Source: Pogostemon cablin (lineage: Eukaryota; Streptophyta; Magnoliopsida; Lamiales; Lamiaceae). From it: 64,000 nucleotides of DNA. How positions within the stretch are numbered: the first letter of the stretch is position 1; each line of letters begins with the position of its first letter. The notes beneath the pieces are model-generated. The model had not been told where the DNA came from. It was given only the letters and a program-made list of their open reading frames with translations, and did not search any database. The stretch spans positions 12,824,314 to 12,888,313 of the forward strand of contig CM043005.1 in NCBI GenBank assembly GCA_023678885.1. Direction: 5' to 3'. A program made the position numbers and the translations under genes. Below, piece by piece: positions 54,376-64,000 of the stretch.

Positions 54376-55695
54376 CTAATGATATAAATCACTTACCCGA
54401 AATGAAAAAAAAGGGTATCTTGCTTGAATTTCGTCTTTCTTTTCCCATGTAGCCTCATTTTCCGTATGTCGACTCCATTGAACTTTGACGAGTGGCACAT
54501 CATGATTTCGAATCCTTTGGACCTTTTGATCCAAAATGGACACAGGTTCTTCTTCATATGTCTGGTCCTTGCCAATCTCCAATGTCGAGAAATTCACAAC
54601 ATGATTAGGATCATGAACATATTTTCTCAACATCGAAATGTGAAAAACATTATGCACGGAGGATAACTCGGGTGGCAAAGCCAAACGATAGGCTAGATCT
54701 CCAACTCGATCAAGAATTTGAAATGGACCAACGAAATAAGGTCTAAGCTTTTCTCTTCTTCCAAATCATATGACACCCTTCATGGGAGCCACCTTCAGAA
54801 AGACATGATCTCCGACTTCGAAATGTAAATCTTTTCTTCGTCGATCAGCATAGGTCTTTTGTCTATCTTGAGCAGTCTTGATTCTTTCTTGAATTATTCT
54901 GACCTTGTCCACTGCTTCTTCTATTAGCTTGGGGCCTAGAACAACTTTCTCACCAAAATCATCCCAATATAATGGTGATCTACACTTCCTTCCATAGAGC
55001 GCTTCGTAAGGAGCTATCTTGATAGTTGCTTGATAGCTGTTATTGTAGGCAAATTCGACAAGAGGTAGAAACTTCTCCCATGCTTCACCCATGTCAACAG
55101 TGCAGGCTCTTAACATGTCTTCCAAAATCTGGATTGTCCTTTCGAATTGCCCATCCGTTTGTGGGTGATAAGCTGTGCTGAAATTCAGTTTGGTTCCCAT
55201 CGCCTTGTGCAGACTTACCCAAAACCTTGAAGTGAACCGCGTATCTCTATCAGACACTATGGACATTGGTACGCCGTGTAGCCTCACTATTTCTTGAATA
55301 TACAACTGCGCATACTGCTCCATCTTGAATGTCATCTTTACGGGCAAGAAATGACCTGACTTGGTCAATCGATCGACGATGACCCATATGGCATGATTTC
55401 CCTTCGAAGACCTTGGTAAACCTACGACAAAATCCATGGCAATTTGCTCCCATTTCCACTCGGGGATCTCGAGTGGTTTAAGCTTTCCGGTTGGTCGCTG
55501 GTGTTCAATTTTAACTTGTTGGCAAGTTAAACATCTTTCAACAAAGTATCCAATATCTCGTTTCATACTACTCCACCAAAATCTTTCCTTCAAGTCATGG
55601 TACATCTTTGTTCCTCCCGGATGAGCGGTGTATTGCGCTCCATGCGCTTCACTTAAAATCTTTTCTCTCAACTTCTCAACCATTGGAACACACAA
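54376..55695 (-). pseudogene. F integrase and chromodomain
   Basis: From 55695 down: zinc-binding end of integrase (HGAQYTAHPGGTKMYHDLKE, WW, CLTCQQVKIEHQ), catalytic core with WEQIAMDFVVGLP, VIVDRLTKSGHF, DRDTRFTSRFW and YHPQTDGQFERTIQ (first two acidic residues of D,D(35)E visible; the expected Glu in the region after PQTDGQ fits FERTIQ), then AYNNSYQATIKIAPYEALYG. A break near 54766 separates it from the tail (VHNVFHISMLRKYVHDPNHV) and a chromodomain-like end (SILDQKVQRIRN, VKVQWSRH, EATWE). Integrase inserts the cDNA; the chromodomain is thought to direct insertion to marked chromatin. Confidence 0.9.
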
Positions 55696-55739
55696 TCTCC
55701 CATTTAAGTTAAAACTCCCTCTTCGTCCACTTTGAAGCC

Positions 55740-56222
55740 ATTGTATTCGCCTCCAGCCAGTGCCTTCTTAATCATTCCTTGCAAGAAATGATCTTATTCT
55801 TGAGCTTCTTTTATCTCCATTTTCAGACTCGGCTGAATTTCTAATGCCGCAATGATCGCCTTCGTGCCGGAGGGTGATGCCACCAATTCAATTTGCATCT
55901 TGGCGAACTCTTCGACCAGCTCTTCTTGCTTGGTATATAGACTATTTAGCTCCACTTTGGTTTTCCGACTCAAAGCATCGGCCACTACATAAGCCTTGCC
56001 TGGATGGTACTCAATGGTGCAGTCATAATCGTTCACCAACTCTAACCATCTCCGTTATCTCATGTTGAGTTCCTTCTGCGTGAACAGATACTTCAAACTC
56101 TTGTGGTCCGTGAAGATCGTACATCTTCCACCATAAAGGTAGTGTCGCCAAATCTTCAAAGCATGAACTACGGCCGCTAACTCCAAGTCATGAGTAGGGT
56201 AGTTCACTTCGTGCGGTCTCAA
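55740..56222 (-). pseudogene. F RNase H C-terminal part
   Basis: Minus-strand sequence with HEVNYPTHDLELAAVVHALK, WRHYLYGGRCTIFTDHKSLK, then a TAA (NMR stop RRW), EYHPGKAYVVADALSRK and a variable linker. The N-terminal part, with the first catalytic residues, is lost in the RT deletion. It would degrade the RNA strand of RNA-DNA hybrids. Confidence 0.85.
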
Positions 56223-56706
56223 CTATCTAGAAGCATATGCAATAACCTTTCCATGTTGCATCAGTACACATCCTCATGGATCCATCTTTCTTCTTAGCAA
56301 ACAGGATTGGCGCTCCCCATGGAGATACGCTTGGGCGGATGAACCCCAAGTGCAAGAGCTCTTGTAGCTGAACTTTCAACTCTTGTAGTTCCACGGGCGC
56401 CATTGGATACGGAGCTTTGGATACTGGTGCTGATCCTGGTATCAAGTCTATTGAAAACTCTACTTGACGATTTGGAGGCACACCTGGTAAATCCTCCGGA
56501 AAGACATCAAGATACTCTCGGACAATAAGTATGTCACTAGGTGGTACTTCTGTGGTCTTGGTGTCTACAATGTTGACTAGGAATCCCTGGCAGGACTTTT
56601 TTCTAAGCATCTTGGCAGCTTTTGCAGCAGATAATATTCTCGGTACTACACCACTCTTGAGCTTGTGTACCACTTCTTTCTCGGATTTTGGTTCCCTTAA
56701 GATCAT
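56223..56706 (-). pseudogene. F reverse transcriptase N-terminus, core deleted
   Basis: Starts after the protease linker: YLDVFPEDLPGVPPNRQVEF, DLIPGSAPVSKAPYP, LKVQLQELLHLGFIRPS, SPWGAPILFAKKKDGSMRMC. At that point the sequence jumps to the RNase H region (ATGCAACATGGAAAGG) near 56265. The catalytic YxDD block and thumb, normally several hundred bases, are missing. The element could not copy itself. Confidence 0.88.
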
Positions 56707-56709
56707 TAC

Positions 56710-57060
56710 TCATTCCTTGCACTTTATATTGGCTTGATGATATGTAAGCCAATCCATTCCTAGAATCAAATCAAATCCATGCATATCCATAACATACGGC
56801 TTGATGCTAAAGTCTACTCCTTCAATGTGTACGCTCACACTTTCTACTAAGGTATTCATGACAACTCTCTCCCCCGAAGGTAGACTAATCTCAAGAGGTT
56901 CATCACTCTTGACTCGTTTACCGTTAATCTTATTACAATACTTTGTGGAAATAAATGAATGTGATGCACCAGTGTCAAATAAAGTGAAAGCTTGGGATTT
57001 ACCCACTGCCAACGTACCTGTCATAACATTAGGTTCATTGTCCCCTTCAGCTTGGTTCAT
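56710..57060 (-). pseudogene. F aspartic protease
   Basis: Minus strand, MNQAEG start of the retained frame, active site LFDTGASHSFIS, then DFSIKPYVMDMHGFDLILGM and DWL, as in chromovirus retropepsins. It is separated from the CCHC part of Gag by a frame change near 57100. The frame ends at 56710 beside the RT part. Confidence 0.88.
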
Positions 57061-57109
57061 GGCGAAAACTCTCCCTCTTCCTCCAGTGTCTTGTCTTGTG
57101 TTTCCCCCG

Positions 57110-58020
57110 GAGGTGGTCCCCTACGATCAGGTCTAAAGTTGGATGGCTTTGGGCAGTTCTGTGCTTGATGGCCAACTTCATAGCACCTAAAGCATTTGTT
57201 TTGTCCTATGAGACTCTCCATGATGATTCTTCCTGCACTGTGTGCAGAGAGGCTTTGGTCTTTGTGCGTTAGCCGGCAGGTTGTTATTCGTTCTAGCTTG
57301 CCTTTGATTGTTGTTTCTGCCTTGGCTAGAGTTTTCCCATTTCTGTTTGTTTGGGTTCTCCATCGGCTTTCTGTTCGCTCGCCCTTTCAGTAAGCAAGCT
57401 TCAACTTTCTGGGCCCTCATAAACGTGTCGGCGTAGCTCATATCGGGCAGTGAAGACATTCTCTCTTGTATATCCTGGTGCAATCCATCCAGGAACTTCT
57501 TGGCTCGTTTCTCTTCGGTATTGACCAGCTGTGGAGCTGATCGGCGCAACTTATTGAACCACCGTTCATACTCAATTACGGTCATGTTCCCTTGCTGGAG
57601 ATTGTAAAACTCATGCTCCATATTATTGCGGTAAACTTGAGGATAGTAATTGGCCATTACTATATCCTTGAACTCTGCCCAGGTAATAGATTCCCGGTTC
57701 TCATTAGGTCTCATCTCCCAGTATCCGTCCCACCAATGGTCTGCATCTTCAGTAAATTGGTAGGACGCGCAGATCACACGTTGCTCATCATTGCACCTTA
57801 AGAGATGAAAAATTCTCTCAAGTGCTCGTAGTCACTCCTCCACGTACTCGGGCCCTTCACTCCCCTTGAAGAAGGGTGGATGGTTTTGGCGAAACTCATG
57901 TACTATCTTTGTATTAGTATCTGCATCAGCGTTTGGAGCATTCGGTGTGTTTGGAGCGTTAGGGACATTTTGAGCATTCGGAACGTTTTGAGGGTTTTGA
58001 GCATCCCTTCTTGGAGGCAT
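57110..58020 (-). pseudogene. gag: F Gag
   Basis: ATG at 58020 (MPPRRDAQNPQNVPNAQ), a low-complexity Asn/Pro/Ala start, then a TGA at 57832-57834 where the family has Trp (VEEW). Retrotrans_gag core at 57777-57450 (YQFTEDADHWWDGYW, ITWAEFKDIVMANYY, YNLQQGNMTVIEYERWF). Near 57205 a frame change precedes the knuckle CFRCYEVGHQAQNC at about 57176-57135. Gag forms the particle and binds the RNA. Confidence 0.88.
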
Positions 58021-58298
58021 CCTTCAATTCCACTATGAAAAATAATTTTAGCATTTATTCGAGTTAACGAATGGAAAAATAATAACGCATATCATAGCAT
58101 TGCAGAATAACAAATACATGATAGAGGCACATTTTCAAAATAATATAATTCATTGATCAACTAAATGAACAACTGTTTCAAACTTGCAATTTAAATAGAA
58201 GGAAAGTCATATGTCAAATAATGAAAGAAAAATCCATGTCCTTAACATACGGGATAATTTATGTTAAAAAGAATCCTTGAAACAGTAGCTTGCATAAT

Positions 58299-58796
58299 CT
58301 AATCTCTATATAATCCTGAGTCCTCGGACGAGTCTTCCTCTGAATTCTCATCTTGTACCCCTTCATCCATGGCCCCATCTGGCACATTATCGGGTTCCGG
58401 AGCTGGTGCCGCTTCCGGTGCCGCGAGGTAGTTCACTAACAACCCTGCTTGCTCGTGATGCAATTCCCCCATGTAATGACCAGGAGGGGGGTCCGGATGA
58501 TACCACCTTGCAACTCTATCAAACAAGGCAGTGGTGAAACGCACATAGTCCACTTGCGGAACTTGGAATTGAGCCTAGTGGTATAGCCTTTCTGCAAACA
58601 TGGGATCTGCCACATCTCTCCAATCCCACGACAAGGTACTGATGAGCTTTACTCCGGCCCAATATTCAGTAATTCCCTCTCCAATGTCCTTAACTTGTGT
58701 CCACAGCTGTAGCATGTGAGCAATATGGGTGGGTAGGTCGTGCTGAACGTCTCGATGATAGTTTATGTAAGATTGTTGTCTTGCCAAGTCACCCAT
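58299..58796 (-). pseudogene. F pre-gag ORF (one nonsense)
   Basis: Starts MGDLARQQSYINYHRD at 58796, 280 bp upstream of gag and 310 bp after the PBS, in sense. A TAG at 58575-58577 interrupts it (TCG in G). Beyond it the frame continues to GLYRD and stop at 58299. Same features as 51738-52211: Trp-rich half, PPPGHYMGEL, acidic Pro-rich tail. A CAAG/GTACG donor near 58951 and a CACATTAG acceptor just before the ATG could make an intron joining a short 5' exon; this is inference only. Chromoviruses normally begin with gag. Function unknown. Confidence 0.55.
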
Positions 58797-59106
58797 CTAA
58801 TGTGATAATATCCTTACTAATCATATAGTTTCTCAATAAAATTCTTAATTCTTAATTCATCATTCATCATAAAATTCACATAAGTCATGTAGCATAAACT
58901 TTCATTTAATATCTCGCACGTAATCAATTTATGAAATTTATACTTTCGTACCTTGGTTGAAGCGGGCGTCGTACTCGGTGGATGCGTAGCGAGAGACTCT
59001 TATAAATTTTTCAATTGCAATATCATATCATTCAAGCCACGTAATTAACTTATATATGCGGAATTAAAACTTAAAATTTTAAGCAAGTATACAGAATCGT
59101 ATACCT

Positions 59107-59118
59107 GCTCTGATACCA
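59107..59118 (-). other. F primer-binding site, initiator tRNA-Met
   Basis: Minus strand TGGTATCAGAGC, four bases after the LTR end. Confidence 0.92.
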
Positions 59119-59121
59119 ATC

Positions 59122-61374
59122 TGTCACACCCAAATTTCATAGAGAGAAGTTTGCATAGTATTTTAAATCAATTATTAAATTGGGCATGACTAAAAATTTT
59201 CTTTGTTGGATAAGTAAGCCACAACGCAATGAAAAGGAAATAAATAAGGAGAAAGTCATATAAGTTTCAGCAATTTTAAAAAAAAAAACTTAGCATTTGC
59301 AGAAATTTATGCAGTTTTCAAATGGTGGAATAGTGAATTTAAATTCTTTTTTTTTTATAGATTCATGTCATACAAAACATACAGGACCTGTCAATCAATA
59401 ATAATACAAAACAAATAGGCAGAACACCCAAATTTATCAATACGCATTTATCAAAAATTCGATAGTTATAGGACCATTACAGCCTATCATTTCAAACATC
59501 CCCCTCCCAATTTTATAAAGAGAAATTTGCATGTAATTCCTAAATTATTTGAAGGGAGCATGACCCAAAATTTAATTAAATAAATAAATAATAATGCAAT
59601 AGAGAAGGGTATTTAAATAAAGATCAAGTCCCATAAACTCTTGCAAACTTAATCAATATTAAATCAAGCAAAAGAAGTTAAGGGGAAGGTCCCTTAAAAT
59701 TTTACAAAAGATCTCTAAGGCTTTATCCAACTGGCAGGTTAAGGAAAAACAATTCAAACTTGAACACCCATGTGTATAACATGAAACCACCAACTCCACC
59801 CCACTCTACGGCCCAAACTGCCAGCCCATTTTTCAAACCATGAAATAGATTAATTATTGGCTTGTGTGCTTGTACTTCAAAGTACAAGTCATTCACCCAC
59901 CTAATCCACAAATGTAAGTAGGCATGTGACCAAATTAAGGAAGTAAACCTTAGCAACAAAGTTGTATTTGGGTTCTTCCATGTACAGCCGCCCAAAATTC
60001 ACACACTAACTTATTAGCTCACCGTTTTTGTCCACAATAAACGACAACGTGCAATAAACTAAATAATCACACTAACTTATACGAATAGCCCCTGGCACTC
60101 TTTTAAAACATAATACCAAATCAAATTTATCCAAATAATGTCAGTGAAGAAATTTTCAGAATACTCTGCCCAAAACAGAGGCACAAACATGCAATTTATC
60201 ATACTAAAGTTTTAATAAAATTATCGAATTAAAAACAAGCATGCAGTCTATGAACTGCAACTTATCAAAACGTTTATTTAGTCTCCTCGCCTACGCGCGC
60301 CTGCCCGTACGCTTTCGCCTCGCTTAACCTGAGATAAAATTAATTATCGGGGTGAGCAACCACAAGCTCAGTGAAGACTCTATCATGCTTACATATGTCA
60401 AGTATATCATGTGCGAGAATTTAATTCACTTACGATACAATCCTCATGTCAAAATAAGGCACCTTTCGGCCCTTATCCATGTAACTTTACGATATCGCGA
60501 TTTGTTAGTAAGGCACCCCTTCACGGCCCTTACCCATGCTATGGTATGGCACTATTATAGCGCATACCCGTGCTATAGTATGGCACTTTGAAAGCCCATA
60601 CCCATGTAACACACGTTTTCAAATACAATCACAAACTCATAGTGTGACTAGAAACTTCAAATTTACATCAAGCATCACATATGAAGTTATTTAGCACATA
60701 TAGGAATGAAAAAGTCCCCACCTTTTACCGTGTGAGTCTAAGTCTCAAATATCAAACGTCTCGATCGGTGCTTCCTTCAAAACCTATTAAGTCATGACCG
60801 ATCGTTACACATAATTATTCAACTATCGAAAAGAAAGTAATCTGCAGAGTTTGTAAGTGTTGCAGACTAAGAATAGTAGGGTTAGGTTTTTTAGGTTTGA
60901 AGCAGTAAAGGAAGAAAGAAACAAGTTTTCCGGTTCTCCATGATGATCGAAGGAAGAAGACAGAAAGGAGAAGAAAAGAAAAGAGAAAGAAAAGAGAAAA
61001 CTTAACCTCTCTCTCCATTTACAGAACCCGGGAAGCGAAGCCAAAGTGTCTAGAGAATAAGGAAGGTTTTGGACTATATTCTCACGGCTGGTTTAAAAAT
61101 TGCGTGTATCTCTTCGTAGGATTTAACAACTTTCCGAAGAGGATGGAGTTGATAAGTGGAAGATATTATCTTCCTCAATGGATAAGGAGATCACATATTT
61201 TTATTTCTTGGGGAGTAAGGTAACTTATCTGTTTCAATTTTAAACTCATGGCTGATAAAAGAATAATAATGAATGGGCTGAGTTTGGATGTGGGCTTCAA
61301 AGAGTTGAAAATAGTGGGCTTTGATGATTTGGGCCATGACAAAAAATTGCAGTGTGAACTTACGGGGTGTTACA
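59122..61374 (-). mobile_element. F 5' LTR
   Basis: 2253 bp, TGTAACACCCCGTAAG at 61374 to GGGTGTGACA at 59122. Complete. Compared with the other copies it lacks some 200 bp near 59695, where AAAATTT joins directly to TTACAAAAGATC. Confidence 0.92.
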
Positions 61375-61644
61375 ACAGGTCCTGTATGTTTTGTATGACA
61401 TGAATCTATAAAAAAAAAGAATTTAAATTCACTATTCCACCATTTGAAAACTGCATAAATTTCTGCAAATGCCAAGTTTGTTTTTTTAAAATTGCTGAAA
61501 CTTATAGGACTCTCTCCTTATTTATTTCCTTTTCATTGCGTTGTGGCTTACTTATCCAACAAAGAAAAATTTTAGTCATGCCCAATTTAAAAATTGATTT
61601 CAAAATACTATGCAAACTTCTCTCTATGAAATTTGGGTGTGACA
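61375..61644 (+). mobile_element. G 3' LTR, last part
   Basis: ACAGGTCCTGTATG to AAATTTGGGTGTGACA, plus strand, followed by GTATC. It supplies the LTR end that the G 5' LTR lacks. Confidence 0.85.
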
Positions 61645-61649
61645 GTATC

Positions 61650-62329
61650 ACTGTGGCCAGTCCACCTAAACACATGTCAATGGGAAAATTGGAACTGAAC
61701 TCATGTCTACAAGAAATCATGCAAAAGCCACACATATACTTGGGTAATAATTCAAAAGGATGCTTACTGGCCCTCAGGTTCTGATGATGAAGCATTTCTG
61801 TCATTGTGAACTCCAGATTTATACTCAAAGAATGGTATTAATTACCGCTTGTAGCTTGTAACTCTTGCTGCTGCATGCCACCAACATTCATCAGTCTTTT
61901 GGCTATTTCAAATACAAAATCAAGTAAAAAAGATAATAGTGTTGGCATGCAAAAAAAGAATACTAACTTACAAAAAGGACAAAGTGGATTAATAAGTATT
62001 GGGTAGGTGACAAAAACAATAAAGAAACCTGATCAATAATGAATTCAAAATTTTTTTTACAGACGAGTGCCTCCTGAATGTTGTAAGCTGCCATGCGGAC
62101 AAAAAACATAAAATTATAACAGCATTGTAACTTGCAGCAGAAGATTTTCAGGACCAAGATCAAATACCGAATGATAAAATGCATTACAAATTGGCCAATA
62201 GCAGATGTAGGAATAGCCATGGCCCTGTAGACGGTTGGTTTGAAGTGCTAACAAAGAGAAAGCAGCCCCTTTGCTTTTGACGTAGAAGAAATGAGATTGA
62301 TAAGGGTACAGAGATCCTGTCTTCACGCC
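61650..62329 (-). other. Host-like DNA with possible short exons
   Basis: Minus-strand pieces with protein-like reading and splice-like borders: about 62035-62093 (YNIQEALVCKKNFEFIIDQ, between GGCAG and GTTTCT), about 61857-61905 (KRLMNVGGMQQQELQATS, after AAATAG) and about 61770-61835 (YKSGVHNDRNASSSEPEG, before GTAAGC). The gap between the last two is too short for an intron, so they do not assemble into a clear gene. G is inserted just left of them. Confidence 0.25.
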
Positions 62330-62690
62330 TCTTCATAAACATTATTCCTCTCGCATTGCATCAAAGAAGCTACGTGCTAGCTCTAACTCTCCACATTCTA
62401 TGTATCCAGTAAACATGGCATTCCAAGATGCAGACTCCTCTCCGGTATGCCACGAAACAATTCACATTCCAGCTCCATATCCATGGCCTTCACTTAACCC
62501 GAAACCGTGGAGTTCCAAGATACGACATCTCTGTGCGGCATTTCGTCGAACACATTCGGTGCAATAGATAAATCCCCAATGCTTCACATAACCAGCTAAC
62601 AAAGATTTCCAAGTAACCACATTCTTGTCGGTAATTTCTTCAAACACCTTGCGTGCAACCACCTTCCAGTCATCCACACTGCCTAATCTC
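62330..62690 (-). pseudogene. PPR protein fragment
   Basis: Minus strand shows consecutive pentatricopeptide units: ARKVFEEITDKNVVTWKSLL, a frame change, NVFDEMPHRDVVSWNSTVSG then a TAA, ELFRGIPERS, a frame change, SASWNAMFTGYIECGEL and LARSFFDAMREE. These alternate as in the PLS class of plant organelle RNA-binding proteins. No start or targeting peptide and at least two shifts and a stop, so it is a pseudogene or a decayed fragment. Confidence 0.8.
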
Positions 62691-62850
62691 AGATGTCTTC
62701 ATAGGGTGGGCTATTGGCGTCGCCCTATCCTGCGGCACTGTTAATCCCACGTTCACAAATATTTGAGCTTGTCCTATCACGAATTAAACAAAAATGACTA
62801 TCTCAACCATAAGCTGATAACACCAAAAAAAAAAAAAACCATGGGCTTAC

Positions 62851-62977
62851 TGATTTCGACGCCGTTTGATAAGACTTCTCCGGCGGCTGCGTCGGCGGAG
62901 GCTTTCGTGGCGGCGAGGGTCTCGATTTTCGGCAGTCTTTCCGGCAGGACATGGAGAGACCCATCTCTGATTCTCAT
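62851..62977 (-). other. Candidate first exon of a host gene
   Basis: Minus-strand ATG at 62977 (MRIRDGSLHVLPERLPK), 42 codons rich in Ala and GC, ending at a GTAAGC donor at 62850-62845. GC content and codon use differ from the AT-rich flanks, as in a real exon. The family is not recognised and no convincing next exon was assembled. The plus-strand frame over the same bases (MGLLISTPFDK) is the alternative. Confidence 0.35.
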
Positions 62978-63362
62978 TTGAGAAGATATCTTGATTAGAT
63001 TCAGGTTCCAATCAGGTTTAGGATTTGAGCATCTATTGTTATTTAAAGTGCATTGATTGATTAAGCTTGGAGATTCACGCCAATCTTCACGCTTCTTCTA
63101 TAATTTTTCCTATACCCATAAATTTCTTCATGCCTGTGCCGGTTTTATTTTTCTTTTTTAGTGAAGGGGCGGCACACCATACCTCATTGGCTACTAGATC
63201 GGTGGCACAATCACAAATGTTTAAAATGAATATTGCCAGCAGTTCTACTTTCCTTTTTCTTTCTTAAATTTTAGAGTATTATACTAATAGAAAAATTAAC
63301 TCACCCATATTTATGTGCGTGAAGCTTTTGTCAGCCGTTCAAAGGTTACTGAAAAAAATATA

Positions 63363-63602
63363 CTACCTCCGGTCAGTTACAAGGTACTCATTTCATTATT
63401 TCTGGCTTTCGCTTTAAAGGTATCAATTTCTTCTATTTAGTAAAGAAAGTACACAATATGACACATCATTTTCCTCTAGTACAACTACCCACTTTACTTA
63501 TAATAATAATACTCTTTAATCCACATGCAAAAAGCAAATAAAGACCTTAAAATTGTCAACGTGCAAACAACAAACGATTACATTGTAAGTGGTCGGAGGG
63601 AG
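63363..63602. mobile_element. Stowaway-like MITE
   Basis: 240 bp. Left end CTACCTCCGGTCAGTTACAA, right end (reversed) CTCCCTCCGACCACTTACAA, flanked by TA at 63361-63362 and 63603-63604. No coding capacity. Confidence 0.85.
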
Positions 63603-63604
63603 TA

Positions 63605-64000
63605 ATTTTTTTTATTCTAATGAGTGATATGTAATTGAAGGAATGAGATTTTTGTATTTAAAAATATAATAAATAATGATACATATTTATTTTGGATTTT
63701 TAATATTATAAATTTTAAATTTATGTCAAATCAATATATAAAATATATATTAATTTATAGTATAAAAAAGGAGAAATAAATACAATTAATATTAAATGAG
63801 GAGATATTATAGAAGGTGAATATGTTGAGGGTTGTAAGATCACTTTTTATTTATACTATAAATTATGGCTAATATTACTGTGCACATGGGTGCACCCCAA
63901 GATATGGTGCACCTACTGTCAGAAACGTGTACAATTATGAAGAAAAATATATACAATTATGAAAAAAATGTATACACTTTGTTAATTAATTTTTTGTTAA
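63605..64000. other. AT-rich DNA, no gene seen
   Basis: Low-complexity AT-rich sequence. ACAATTATGAAxAAAAATxTATAC is repeated twice near 63930-63975. Nothing else recognised. Confidence 0.4.

Larger units (their letters stand above)
52339..61374 (-). mobile_element. Chromovirus F (Tekay/Del-like)
   Basis: 5' LTR 59122-61374, tRNA-Met PBS, pre-gag ORF, gag with CCHC knuckle, protease, partial RT, RNase H, integrase, chromodomain, PPT, truncated 3' LTR. Gypsy gene order with a C-terminal chromodomain places it among plant chromoviruses, and the long LTRs with a Met primer suggest the Tekay/Del group. It carries nonsense codons, frameshifts and a deletion of the RT core, so it is inactive. Confidence 0.88.
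49353..61644 (+). mobile_element. Chromovirus G, outer element
   Basis: Starts TGTAACACCCCGTAAG and ends AAATTTGGGTGTGACA, with target repeat GTATC. Remaining pieces: 5' LTR 49353-51705, extra ORF 51738-52211 with flanks, and the last 270 bp of the 3' LTR (61375-61644). The rest was lost or is occupied by F (minus), which sits in the G 3' LTR at ATTG/ACAGG. A deletion joined the G region after the extra ORF to the inside of the F 3' LTR at 52338/52339. Confidence 0.75.

Overview
The window looks like an intergenic, repeat-dense stretch of a flowering-plant nuclear genome, probably a eudicot. The evidence is nested Ty3/gypsy and Ty1/copia LTR retrotransposons, a plant-type LINE, a Ptta/En/Spm (CACTA) transposase gene with introns, two Stowaway-type MITEs and a PPR (plant organelle RNA-binding) pseudogene. 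No rRNA, tRNA or intact host gene was recognised. The tRNA-like strings (GGCAACGGCGCCA, TGGTATCAGAGC) are primer-binding sites. Element names used here (E, A1, A2, B, D, F, G) are local labels. All similarity statements come from by-eye comparison.

Layout. 1-810: minus-strand LTR end and 3' internal part of a gypsy element (E), cut by a copia 5' LTR plus leader (811-2548, resuming at 19707). 2549-19701: a 17.15-kb composite of two non-autonomous Athila/Tat-like elements, A1 (+) and A2 (-), joined tail to tail at their primer-binding sites and flanked as one unit by the 5-bp repeat CAGGC. Both encode only Gag and an aspartic protease with a tandem peptide repeat between them; neither carries reverse transcriptase or integrase. 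19817-22440: truncated gypsy element D with a perfect 17-bp-stem hairpin. 22518-23409: LINE ORF2 remnant. 23511-28817: probable CACTA element with a multi-exon transposase gene. 28821-35340: degenerate copia element (-). 35908-45924: a broken A-family element (-), with non-autonomous gypsy element B (36429-43210) nested between its 5' LTR and primer-binding site. B holds a copia solo LTR (40974-42362, target repeat GACGC), and the A-type LTR holds a LINE ORF1 relic. 45925-49347: AT-rich DNA with a MITE and a short tandem repeat. 49353-61644: chromovirus G (+, target repeat GTATC) with a second copy, F (-), nested in its 3' LTR. F retains gag, protease, partial RT, partial RNase H, integrase and a chromodomain, plus an extra open reading frame upstream of gag. 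61650-64000: host-like DNA with a PPR pseudogene, candidate short exons and a MITE.

How the parts relate. A1, A2, B and D lack polymerase genes and would have to use proteins of autonomous relatives. They share a 3' noncoding block (motif ATTCTAGAACTTGC, a purine-rich tract and GCAAGCTTATGGT, the last two not all seen in every copy). Each family also carries its own palindrome, repeated in LTR, leader, coding region or 3' region. The three observations I rate highest are the inverted composite integrated as one unit, these family-specific palindromes (in A embedded in a coding repeat array), and the extra pre-gag ORF in the chromovirus.
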